A program made the translations under genes and the position numbers. From contig CARBWQ010000052.1 of the NCBI GenBank assembly GCA_948949055.1, positions 1 through 6,509 on the forward strand: 6,509 nucleotides of DNA, given 5' to 3'. Shown here one piece after another: positions 1-5,054 of the stretch. Within the stretch, counting starts at the first letter, position 1, and the number at the start of each line of letters is the position of its first letter. Source of the DNA: an uncultured Eubacteriales bacterium. Lineage in GTDB: Bacteria > Bacillota > Clostridia > Christensenellales > UBA1242. Under the pieces are notes generated by a model. It did no database searches. It had not been told where the DNA came from and saw nothing but the letters and a program-made list of their open reading frames with translations.

Positions 1-59
1 TTTTTAACCTTTTTTACCCCTTTCCACGATACTCCCTCGCCCGTTGTGGGAGTTGAGAT
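1..59. repeat. GC-richer intergenic stretch with an inverted repeat, possible dispersed repeat
   Basis: This stretch follows the cmk stop codon and is clearly richer in G and C than any other intergenic region here. It holds a perfect 6-bp inverted repeat, ACTCCC at 31-36 and GGGAGT at 48-53, with an 11-nt loop. On the minus strand no T-run follows the stem directly, so it is a poor intrinsic terminator. The cmk frame stays open past its stop to the window edge (ISTPTTGEGVSWKGVKK), but nothing suggests that this is translated. The next gene downstream of cmk may begin just outside the window. The composition contrast suggests an inserted repeat unit, but a single copy cannot prove this. Confidence 0.3.
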
Positions 60-728
60 TTATTTATCCTTGGTTTTTATGAAACTCAAACAATATTCAA
101 CTGCTTCTTCTGCTTCAAATTCACTTGTATCGACAACAATCGCATCGTCGGCTAGCACCAAAGGAGCAACTTTTCTATGTTCATCGTTATAGTCACGTAT
201 TTTTAAATCTTCTAAGATTTCATTATAAGGCACCTCAATCCCTTCTTCTTCCTTCATTTGCATCATGCGCCTTTTCGCCCTCACCTCAACCGAAGCAGTA
301 ACAAAAAACTTAAAATCTGCATTAGGCAAAATCACTGTTCCAATTGCTCTACCTTCGATTATGCAATTATTATTTTTGGCAAAATCCTGTTGTAATTTCA
401 AAATTTTTTCTCTTATCAAAGGAAATTTCGAAATAGTAGAAGATAGATTAGAAATTTCTTCATGTCTTATTTCAGAAGAATAATCAACTCCGTTTACGAG
501 AACAAACTGTTCATCATTAACAAAACCCACTTCAACATTTAAGTTCTCAACAAACTTTTCAACCAATTCATCATTTGGCTCACCCCAATTCAAACTTTTG
601 TATGCACATGCTATACTTCTATAAATAGCACCAGTATTTAACATCTTAAAATTTAATTTTTCTGCAAGTAATTTGGCTATTGTGCTTTTACCACTTCCTG
701 CGCGTCCATCAATGGCAATGTTTATCAT
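60..728 (-). CDS. cmk: Cytidylate kinase (CMP/dCMP kinase)
   Basis: Cytosolic enzyme that phosphorylates CMP and dCMP with ATP, supplying CDP/dCDP for nucleic acid and phospholipid synthesis. At 222 residues it is a normal bacterial length. Visible motifs are the P-loop GRAGSGKST (8-16), TGAIYR (32-37), the NMP-binding region with Ser97 and Arg106, EGRAIGT (125-131), and the lid and substrate segment RDYNDEHRKVAPL (178-190). The usual DGRDIGT motif reads EGRAIGT here: the Asp expected at position 128 is Ala (codon GCA). In the E. coli enzyme, as I recall it, the matching residues Ser101, Arg110 and Asp132 contact the cytosine ring. The constant offset of four residues supports that alignment. 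The ATG follows AGGGGTGG by about 6 nt. The gene diverges from the glycosylase gene and has its own promoter at 751-779. The family call is secure; the effect of the substitution is unknown. Confidence 0.96.
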   Translation of the reverse strand: MINIAIDGRAGSGKSTIAKLLAEKLNFKMLNTGAIYRSIACAYKSLNWGEPNDELVEKFVENLNVEVGFVNDEQFVLVNGVDYSSEIRHEEISNLSSTISKFPLIREKILKLQQDFAKNNNCIIEGRAIGTVILPNADFKFFVTASVEVRAKRRMMQMKEEEGIEVPYNEILEDLKIRDYNDEHRKVAPLVLADDAIVVDTSEFEAEEAVEYCLSFIKTKDK

Positions 729-750
729 AAAAAACCACCCCTATTAAAAC

Positions 751-779
751 ATTATACTTATAATATTATTTTTTGACAA
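751..779 (-). promoter_or_regulatory. Sigma-A-type promoter of cmk
   Basis: On the minus strand, a -35 TTGTCA (774-779) is separated by 17 bp from a perfect -10 TATAAT (751-756). This predicts a start near 744-745 and a leader of about 16 nt that carries the AGGGGTGG ribosome site. It matches the consensus at 11 of 12 hexamer positions. Confidence 0.75.
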
Positions 780-795
780 ATTTTTAGAAAATATT

Positions 796-823
796 TTGAT
801 AAATATGTAGATTATGTTAAAAT
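796..823 (+). promoter_or_regulatory. Extended -10 promoter of the glycosylase gene, probably leaderless
   Basis: A -35-like TTGATA (796-801), a 16-bp spacer, and the extended -10 TGTTAAAAT (TG at 815-816, hexamer TAAAAT 818-823) precede the gene. The -10 ends exactly 6 nt before the ATG at 830, so the predicted transcription start coincides with the start codon. No purine-rich ribosome site lies between them. An imperfectly placed TTGACA at 773-778 has no matching -10 at a normal distance. A small inverted repeat, ATATTT-TGAT-AAATAT at 791-806, overlaps the -35 but is common by chance in DNA this AT-rich. Confidence 0.6.
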
Positions 824-829
824 AATTTT

Positions 830-1324
830 ATGGATAAAGAAAGAGAAAATAATATAATTTTTAATGGATTTCCTCCATTGATTAATGAAGATAGTGAAAT
901 TTTAATACTTGGTAGTTTCCCTTCTGTAAAATCAAGAGAGAACAATTTTTACTATGGAAATCCTAGAAATAGGTTTTGGAAGGTAATTTCAAAAGCTTTT
1001 GATGAAGAGATGCCTAATTATATCAAAGATAAGGAAGAAATTTGTAGAAAACATAAAATTGCTTTATGGGATGTATTCATAGAAAGTGATTTAAAAGGAT
1101 CAAGCGATGTTGTTTTATCCAAATCAAATCTAATTTTAAGCGACATTGAAGGATTATTAAATAAATACAAAAATATAAAAAGAATACTTTGCAATGGTAA
1201 TTTAGCTTATGAAACATTTATAAAAAATTTTAAAACTGATATTCCTGTAATTAAACTCAAATCTACAAGCCCTGCTTGTGTAAGTTTTGACGAAAAAGAA
1301 TGGATAGAAAATCTAACTAAATAA
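830..1324 (+). CDS. Family-6 uracil-DNA glycosylase superfamily protein (hypoxanthine-DNA glycosylase type)
   Basis: Probably removes deaminated bases from DNA (hypoxanthine in the characterised archaeal family-6 enzyme), opening base excision repair. The 164 residues match the usual length. Motifs in order are NGFPP (12-16), the first active-site motif ILGSFPSVKS (26-35) with YYGNPRNRFW (41-50), which contains the Asn residues expected to act in catalysis, ALWDVF (78-83), GSSD (90-93), CNGN (121-124) and the second motif KSTSPAC (144-150). That motif is usually PSTSPAN, so Pro and Asn are changed here. The start is fixed: an in-frame TAA lies in the -10 box and the next start-type codon, TTG at residue 17, would remove NGFPP. 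No Shine-Dalgarno precedes the ATG. The gene is a single transcription unit ending at the palindromic terminator at 1363-1390. The substrate (hypoxanthine, uracil or mismatched base) cannot be read from sequence. Confidence 0.88.
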   Translation: MDKERENNIIFNGFPPLINEDSEILILGSFPSVKSRENNFYYGNPRNRFWKVISKAFDEEMPNYIKDKEEICRKHKIALWDVFIESDLKGSSDVVLSKSNLILSDIEGLLNKYKNIKRILCNGNLAYETFIKNFKTDIPVIKLKSTSPACVSFDEKEWIENLTK

Positions 1325-1362
1325 GACATCAACCAATGACTATTGCTTTATACTTATGCTAA

Positions 1363-1390
1363 AAAAGACAAACTTTAAAGTTTGTCTTTT
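1363..1390. terminator. Bidirectional intrinsic terminator (perfect 28-bp palindrome)
   Basis: Two perfect 14-bp arms, AAAAGACAAACTTT (1363-1376) and AAAGTTTGTCTTTT (1377-1390), meet with no spacer; in RNA a few central A/U pairs would open as the loop. The run of six A at 1361-1366 gives a U6 tail on the minus strand, and TTTT at 1387-1390 followed by ATT gives a weaker tail on the plus strand. It lies 38 nt past the glycosylase stop and 1 nt past the stop of the convergent gene at 1392, so it serves both. Confidence 0.88.
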
Positions 1391-1391
1391 A

Positions 1392-1775
1392 TTAATTTTC
1401 AAATAATGCATTATAGATTTCGATAGTTGTATTTATTGCTTTAAATAATTTAGGCATAACTATTTTAACTACATTTTCATCATCGATAGATGCCAATAAT
1501 GAGCCAACACATACAAGAATTTCATTTAGCGATTTAATCAATTCAAAATTATTTGGATAATCATAATCATTTGTACTTCCATCATTTTCACCTAGCTCAT
1601 CTATTTCAACAAAAGTATCACGAATCATAGCCTTAACAAGAACTTGTCCGTCCCTACTATATTTTTGGCAATCTTCTACATTGCCATCGTTAAGAGCCAT
1701 CTCGCTTTTAATAAAAGCTTTATTTGCATTGGAAGTTGCTTCAATAAGTTCTGCATACAATGATAAATTCTCCAT
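1392..1775 (-). CDS. Small acidic helical protein of unknown function, downstream of mscS
   Basis: I do not recognise this 127-residue protein. It has no signal peptide or clear membrane segment and looks helical. An N-terminal helix (about 3-29) and a second (about 33-60) are followed by an acidic, flexible Asp/Asn/Gly-rich linker (62-76), then two further helices (about 77-97 and 100-126). Its size and helix pattern loosely recall small helical-bundle chaperones of the FliS type, but no diagnostic motif supports that and no flagellar gene is near. The ATG follows AGGGAGAT by about 5 nt, and only 14 bp separate it from the mscS stop, so it is almost certainly co-transcribed and probably translationally linked. 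This suggests, but does not show, a role linked to the channel. Transcription ends at 1363-1390. Confidence 0.8.
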   Translation of the reverse strand: MENLSLYAELIEATSNANKAFIKSEMALNDGNVEDCQKYSRDGQVLVKAMIRDTFVEIDELGENDGSTNDYDYPNNFELIKSLNEILVCVGSLLASIDDENVVKIVMPKLFKAINTTIEIYNALFEN

Positions 1776-1789
1776 ACAATCTCCCTAAA

Positions 1790-2869
1790 TTATATATCCT
1801 TTTTCTTCTTTGTCTTTTTTGGCTTAGGATCAACTAATTGTTCATCAATCTCAGTCAAAGTTGCCTCTTCCTGTTTCTCAACGTTTTCTTTCAATGAATT
1901 GTCTTTCTTTTTATCTTTGAATTTTTTGCCTTTATTTTTTCTCTTGGCTGAGAAAATTTCTGAAAAACTTGAATTTTCTAAATCAATCTTAGAAACATTT
2001 TCTCTTTGTTTTTCCACCCTTTCAGGCAAGCCTTGTCCAATAATTGGCAATGATGGTGTATCTGTCCTTTCTCTGATTTCCATTTGATTAAATGGTACAG
2101 AAATATTATTTCTTTTAAATTCGTTGAAAACAGTTTCCATTGTATCATAGTATACTGACCAATAATCTTCTTTATCACACCAACATCTTGCGACAAATTC
2201 AAGACTGCTATCTTTCATAGCATTTAATCTACAAAAAGGTTCTGGCGTAAGTAGTACTTTTCCATTACTTTTCATACAATCTATAATTAAGCTTTTTACC
2301 TTTTCAATATCAGATTCATAAGCAACACTGAAAGAGAAATTTACTCTACGTGTTGAATTGCTATCAAAATCAATAACAGCGCTATTTACAATCTTTGAAT
2401 TTGGCAATGTAATTCTCTTATTATCAGTAGTCATAATAGTGGTATATAAGAAATTGATTTGAGTGATAGAGCCCTCAACATCATCAACCTTTATATAGTC
2501 ACCCTTTTTAAACATTTTGCTTGAAACTATAATAATTCCATTGGCGACATTTGCGATATTTTCTTGTAAAGCCAAGCCCACTGAAAGAAGAATAGCACTC
2601 AAAGCAGTGAGAACACCTGTAACTTCCACACCAATTATACTTAGTAAAGCAAGAACCAAGCATAAATATAATAGAAGTTTTACAACTCCAACAAGAAAGC
2701 CAACAGCTATCTTTTCCATTCTTGTTTTATTGAGTATACGTCTAAAAATATTAATGAATAATTTGATAATAATTATTCCAAATAATAATACTGCAAAAAA
2801 GAGAACTATGTTCCAAACATTAGCTCTAAAAAAATTAACTATATCATTCCAAATTTGTTTCCAGTTCAT
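1790..2869 (-). CDS. mscS: MscS family small-conductance mechanosensitive ion channel
   Basis: Inner-membrane channel that opens under membrane tension to release solutes during osmotic downshock. The 359 residues include three hydrophobic segments (about 19-42, 58-80, 83-118). The last is the pore helix, with the family hallmark SVGLALQENIANVANGIIIV (96-115). It is followed by the beta domain with KKGDYIKVDDVEGSITQI (121-138) and TLPNSKIV (154-161), and the alpha/beta vestibule ending in VPFNQMEI (258-265). A further tail of about 95 residues, rich in Lys and Glu and ending KPKKTKKKKDI, goes well beyond the core and looks disordered and cytoplasmic. The start is forced: an in-frame TAA lies 2 codons upstream and no other plausible start occurs near the N-terminus. 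No Shine-Dalgarno is seen. It is the first gene of a two-gene unit with the small protein at 1392-1775. Confidence 0.95.
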   Translation of the reverse strand: MNWKQIWNDIVNFFRANVWNIVLFFAVLLFGIIIIKLFINIFRRILNKTRMEKIAVGFLVGVVKLLLYLCLVLALLSIIGVEVTGVLTALSAILLSVGLALQENIANVANGIIIVSSKMFKKGDYIKVDDVEGSITQINFLYTTIMTTDNKRITLPNSKIVNSAVIDFDSNSTRRVNFSFSVAYESDIEKVKSLIIDCMKSNGKVLLTPEPFCRLNAMKDSSLEFVARCWCDKEDYWSVYYDTMETVFNEFKRNNISVPFNQMEIRERTDTPSLPIIGQGLPERVEKQRENVSKIDLENSSFSEIFSAKRKNKGKKFKDKKKDNSLKENVEKQEEATLTEIDEQLVDPKPKKTKKKKDI

Positions 2870-2875
2870 GCTTTA

Positions 2876-2904
2876 ATAATAGCAGTAATTAAAATAAAAG
2901 GCAA
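2876..2904 (-). promoter_or_regulatory. Extended -10 promoter of mscS, probably leaderless
   Basis: Reading the minus strand, a -35-like TTGCCT (2899-2904) and a 17-bp spacer lead to the extended -10 TGCTATTAT (hexamer TATTAT 2876-2881). The -10 is followed by just 6 nt (TAAAGC) before the mscS ATG, so the predicted transcription start is the A of the start codon. This is the same geometry as upstream of the glycosylase gene at 830. Confidence 0.6.
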
Positions 2905-2945
2905 CTTTTTTACAAGATTTAACAAAAAAATTTAATATTTTACAA

Positions 2946-2957
2946 TTAGTTGACTAA
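2946..2957. promoter_or_regulatory. Palindrome TTAGT-TG-ACTAA overlapping the sirtuin -35 box
   Basis: A perfect inverted repeat with 5-bp arms and a 2-bp centre covers the -35 hexamer TTGACT. A second site with the same arms (TTAGT-n5-ACTAA) lies at 2991-3005 over the start codon, 45 bp downstream measured start to start. The two could be operators for a repressor, but in DNA this AT-rich they may also arise by chance. Confidence 0.3.
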
Positions 2958-2978
2958 AACATGTCAAAAAAATATAAT
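2950..2978 (+). promoter_or_regulatory. Sigma-A-type promoter of the sirtuin gene
   Basis: A -35 TTGACT (2950-2955), a 17-bp spacer and a perfect -10 TATAAT (2973-2978) match the consensus at 11 of 12 positions. The expected start near 2985 leaves a leader of about 13 nt consisting of little more than the AAGGAG ribosome site. It is divergent from the mscS promoter; the two -35 boxes are about 45 bp apart. Confidence 0.8.
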
Positions 2979-2990
2979 AAAAACAAGGAG

Positions 2991-3005
2991 TTAGTTAATG
3001 ACTAA
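2991..3005. promoter_or_regulatory. Second TTAGT-n5-ACTAA inverted repeat over the sirtuin start codon
   Basis: The arms are identical to those of the palindrome at 2946-2957, here with a 5-bp centre that includes part of the ATG (2998-3000). It lies between the AAGGAG site and the first codons, where bound protein or a small RNA stem could affect expression. Only the repeat is seen; function is inferred. Confidence 0.25.
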
Positions 3006-3750
3006 TAACATAGAAACATTATTTAAAATTATAACACAATCAAACAAAATTGTTTTTTTAACAGGTGCAGGAGCGTCCACACCTAGTGGCCTTACAGATT
3101 TTGAAAGTATATATTCAAAAAAGTTCAGAGGGTTTAATCCAGAAGATATAATGACAAAAGGATTTATAGAGCAAAATCCCAGTATATTTTTAGAATTTAT
3201 CAAACAAAATTTCTCTTATAATGCACAACCTAACATTTGCCACAAAATAATATCAGAAATTGAAAACAACTGGAATAAAGATGTTTGTATTATAACTCAA
3301 AACATTGACGGTCTTCATCAAAAAGCTGGTAGCAAGAAGGTTTATGAAATACATGGAAATATCAAAAATTGGTATTGCACTGATTGCAAAGATAAAAAAT
3401 CAATAGACCAAATTTTAAAATCTAATTCACTAAACTGCAATGATAAAAATTGTAATGGTCTATATCGCCCTAACATTATATTATATGGAGAAACTTTCAA
3501 CTCAATGACTTTAAAGTTATCTAATATACAATTAAATGCTTCTGATACTTTAATAGTTATTGGTACAAGGATTAATACCATGTTTACATATCAAGCCATA
3601 AAAAATTTTAAGGGAAAATTTGTATTTTTAAATAAAAAGCCTTTAAATGAATCTCTTCCAAGAAAGGCTGATCTAGAAATATATGATGATGTTAAAAATA
3701 TTTTCTCACAATTAAGTGAAGTTTATAATGAAAAAAACTTAGACTATTAA
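2998..3750 (+). CDS. Sir2 family NAD-dependent protein deacylase (sirtuin), with a variant NAD-binding motif
   Basis: Sirtuins remove acyl groups from lysine using NAD, giving nicotinamide and O-acyl-ADP-ribose; this would act in the cytosol. The 250 residues match the bacterial family. Motifs are GAGAS (23-27) of the Rossmann fold, TQNIDGLHQKAG (100-111), the catalytic His in EIHGN (His119), four zinc-ribbon cysteines (127, 130, 147, 152), YRPNIILYGE (156-165) and VIGT (187-190). Two usually conserved spots differ. The motif normally SGIPDFR reads SGLTDFE (30-36), replacing the NAD-contacting Arg with Glu36, and the GTS motif reads GTR (189-191). The catalytic His, the QNID segment and the zinc site remain, so an active or altered-activity enzyme is possible. 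AAGGAG at 2985-2990 precedes the ATG by 7 nt. The gene stands alone, divergent from mscS and convergent with the cupin gene. Confidence 0.93.
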   Translation: MTNNIETLFKIITQSNKIVFLTGAGASTPSGLTDFESIYSKKFRGFNPEDIMTKGFIEQNPSIFLEFIKQNFSYNAQPNICHKIISEIENNWNKDVCIITQNIDGLHQKAGSKKVYEIHGNIKNWYCTDCKDKKSIDQILKSNSLNCNDKNCNGLYRPNIILYGETFNSMTLKLSNIQLNASDTLIVIGTRINTMFTYQAIKNFKGKFVFLNKKPLNESLPRKADLEIYDDVKNIFSQLSEVYNEKNLDY

Positions 3751-3763
3751 TAAAAAATAGTCT
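3741..3763 (-). terminator. Intrinsic terminator of the cupin unit, lying inside the sirtuin 3' end
   Basis: An 8-bp perfect stem, AGACTATT (3741-3748) and AATAGTCT (3756-3763), encloses a 7-nt loop. On the minus strand it is followed by AAG and a run of seven T (complement of the A-run at about 3731-3737), which fits an intrinsic terminator for the minus-strand genes ending at 3790. The stem includes the sirtuin stop codon, so the two convergent transcripts overlap here. On the plus strand no T-run follows, so it would not end the sirtuin message well. Confidence 0.6.
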
Positions 3764-3789
3764 ATCAGTCTTAATTCTATAAATTAATT

Positions 3790-4140
3790 TTAATCATTGA
3801 TTATTTTTTCTTGTTTACCACTCCAAGGTGGATTTATCGCGCAAAAGAATTTCATATTTTTGCCATTACAATAATATTTAGTGCCTCTTTTAATAGGTAC
3901 TATATCTCCTGCTTCAAAGGCTATAATTTCGCCGTCCAAATAAATTTCGCCACTTCCTTGATAAACCAAATAGGTTTCATCGCTATCATTGTTTATAATA
4001 AAACCACTACTCGGATGTCTGCCATTAAGTTCGGCATAAATAATATCCACATCTTCACTAAAAGCAGGATATTCAAAAACAGACAAATCGCCTCTCACCT
4101 TTAAATGGGTTTGATTTCTTTTTATTACATTACTTTTCAT
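3790..4140 (-). CDS. Small single-domain cupin protein lacking the usual metal-binding histidines
   Basis: A 116-residue single-domain cupin; the fold is used by many enzymes, sugar-binding proteins and sensors. The beta-barrel pattern is visible: the first cupin motif region NNDSDETYLVYQGSGEIYLDG (split as 50-57 and 58-70), then FEAGDIVPIKRGTKYYCNG (75-93), and a C-terminal NPPW (103-106) common in small cupins. The first motif normally has HxH and a Glu, and the second a His. Here the HxH position reads Asn/Asp and the second-motif His is Tyr, so ordinary metal binding is probably lost. Function cannot be assigned; a ligand-binding role is as likely as catalysis. It starts 9 bp after the upstream gene's stop with a weak GAGAG site, so translation is likely coupled to that gene. 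Confidence 0.85.
   Translation of the reverse strand: MKSNVIKRNQTHLKVRGDLSVFEYPAFSEDVDIIYAELNGRHPSSGFIINNDSDETYLVYQGSGEIYLDGEIIAFEAGDIVPIKRGTKYYCNGKNMKFFCAINPPWSGKQEKIIND
3791..3809 (+). terminator. Possible weak terminator of the sirtuin gene
   Basis: TAATCA (3791-3796) and TGATTA (3798-3803) are complementary and are followed by six T (3804-3809). The strictly paired loop is only 1 nt, so in RNA the inner pair would open, leaving a short AU-rich stem. It lies in the 3' end of the convergent cupin gene, mirroring the terminator at 3741-3763. The T-run is good but the stem is weak. Confidence 0.3.
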
Positions 4141-4149
4141 TTACTCTCA

Positions 4150-4542
4150 CTAAAACATTTCATTTTCAGATTGTTCATTTAATTTATTTTTATATCCACG
4201 AATTGGTTCCCAATGGGAAACGGCACACCTTGACAATTTTAACTCATAACCATCGTCAGCCTTAGTTTCTTCAACAGCTATTGCGATTGATTTGGTCAAT
4301 GCTGCCGGAATTATATAGCAAACTCCATCTTTATCTGTACTGTCAACGATAAAATCAGTAGGAAAGCCTGCTTCTCTGCATTTTCTTTTTACAAATTCTA
4401 AGTTGGTTGATTTGCAAATATTACATATTGGATCAGCAGCTATTAAACCATAACAAAAAGATTCATTGCATAAATGTGAAACAATTATAATAGTTTGACC
4501 ATCATTGATTGGCGTTACATCCTTACTTTCTACTCTTCTCAT
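4150..4542 (-). CDS. Cysteine-rich conserved-looking protein of unknown function
   Basis: I do not recognise this 130-residue protein. It has seven cysteines, at 25, 30, 40, 43, 55, 75 and 106, including a CxxC (CNIC, 40-43). A nearby histidine (His23) and the local spacing could form a metal or Fe-S site or a redox pair, but no known motif fits. No signal peptide or membrane segment is seen. The N-terminal part (TIIIVSHLCNESFCYGLIAA) looks like a core strand and turn, and residues 77-91 form a second hydrophobic stretch. The ATG follows AGGAG by 7 nt, and a promoter lies at 4561-4589. It is first in a two-gene unit with the cupin, 9 bp apart, so the two probably work in the same process. Confidence 0.8.
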   Translation of the reverse strand: MRRVESKDVTPINDGQTIIIVSHLCNESFCYGLIAADPICNICKSTNLEFVKRKCREAGFPTDFIVDSTDKDGVCYIIPAALTKSIAIAVEETKADDGYELKLSRCAVSHWEPIRGYKNKLNEQSENEMF

Positions 4543-4560
4543 ACCCTTTCTCCTATTTTA

Positions 4561-4589
4561 ATATTATAACAAATTTATTTATTTGTCAA
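4561..4589 (-). promoter_or_regulatory. Promoter of the Cys-rich/cupin unit
   Basis: A perfect minus-strand -35 TTGACA (4584-4589) lies 15 bp from a perfect TATAAT (4563-4568) or 17 bp from the overlapping TAATAT (4561-4566). Either choice gives a start near 4553-4556 and a leader of about 12 nt holding the AGGAG site. Confidence 0.7.
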
Positions 4590-4621
4590 TATAAGCAAAA
4601 AAAATCCATATCAAATTACAT

Positions 4622-4659
4622 AAAATTTAAAAAAGTACACTATTTTTTCGTTAAATTTT
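4622..4659 (-). terminator. Possible weak terminator of the flavoprotein/YjbR unit
   Basis: A perfect 9-bp inverted repeat, AAAATTTAA (4622-4630) and TTAAATTTT (4651-4659), is extended inward by an A-run facing a T-run. All pairs are A-T and the element overlaps the end of the YjbR gene. On the minus strand the 3' arm is U-rich, and a T8 run lies further on (4597-4604). This is plausible as a terminator, but the stem is weak. Confidence 0.3.
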
Positions 4660-5017
4660 TATAACTCATCTCAATTGCTTCTAGAATAATATTTTTATCG
4701 ACACTGCCATCTAGCAAGATTGTGACCCACTTGCTTTTATTCATATGATAAGCTGGCAAAACCCCCTTTAATCCCAATAGAAAGCCTTGTTCAAGAAAAT
4801 CACATTTAACATCAATAACGTCAACCTTTTCTTTTCCAGCAAGCCCCAACTTTTCTTTTGGAACATCCATAATTACTCCATACCATTTGCCATTTGAATG
4901 TCTTAGCACAGAATAATTTGGAAAAGAAGTCCAAAGTTGCTCAGGAAAGGTATTGTATTTCTCTGCAACAAAATCTAATACAAAATTTCGAGTTGCACCT
5001 TCCATTTTCTGTTTCAT
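4640..5017 (-). CDS. MmcQ/YjbR family protein
   Basis: The 125 residues carry the family pattern: a helical start (8-25), WTSFPNYSVLRHSNGKWYGV (29-48), IMDVPKEKLGL (49-59), VDVIDVKCD (65-73), the helix and turn around GVLPAYHMNKSKWVTILLDG (85-104), and a final helix ending SYKNLTKK. The fold is of the CyaY-like type and is annotated as DNA-binding by homology, but the biological role is not settled. The ATG follows AGAAGG by about 9 nt; a second ATG at codon 5 is a less likely start. It lies 37 bp after the flavoprotein gene with no strong promoter between them, so it is probably co-transcribed. Confidence 0.92.
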   Translation of the reverse strand: MKQKMEGATRNFVLDFVAEKYNTFPEQLWTSFPNYSVLRHSNGKWYGVIMDVPKEKLGLAGKEKVDVIDVKCDFLEQGFLLGLKGVLPAYHMNKSKWVTILLDGSVDKNIILEAIEMSYKNLTKK

Positions 5018-5054
5018 ATATTTTAACCTTCTTTTTTCTATAATTAAACTAAAA

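Noticed and set aside
1..59. Intrinsic terminator of cmk at the GC-rich inverted repeat
   Set aside because: On the minus strand the stem is followed by ATCGTGGAAAGGGG rather than a T-run.
265..483. Open plus-strand frame of 72 codons opposite cmk
   Set aside because: It lies wholly within the conserved cmk gene in antisense, has no ribosome site and no recognisable protein features.
773..778. Perfect TTGACA as the -35 of the glycosylase promoter
   Set aside because: No acceptable -10 lies 16-18 bp downstream; its complement region overlaps the cmk -35, and TTGATA at 796 fits the extended -10 better.
1392..1775. Identification of the small helical protein as flagellar chaperone FliS
   Set aside because: Only size and helix content agree; diagnostic residues and any flagellar neighbours are missing.
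2517..2876. Plus-strand open frame of 119 codons opposite the mscS membrane segments
   Set aside because: It is antisense to a clearly conserved transmembrane gene; its composition simply mirrors hydrophobic codons, and it has no start signals.
3811..4104. Plus-strand open frame opposite the cupin gene
   Set aside because: It is antisense to a gene with a recognisable cupin pattern and an operon context, and no ribosome site or promoter was seen.
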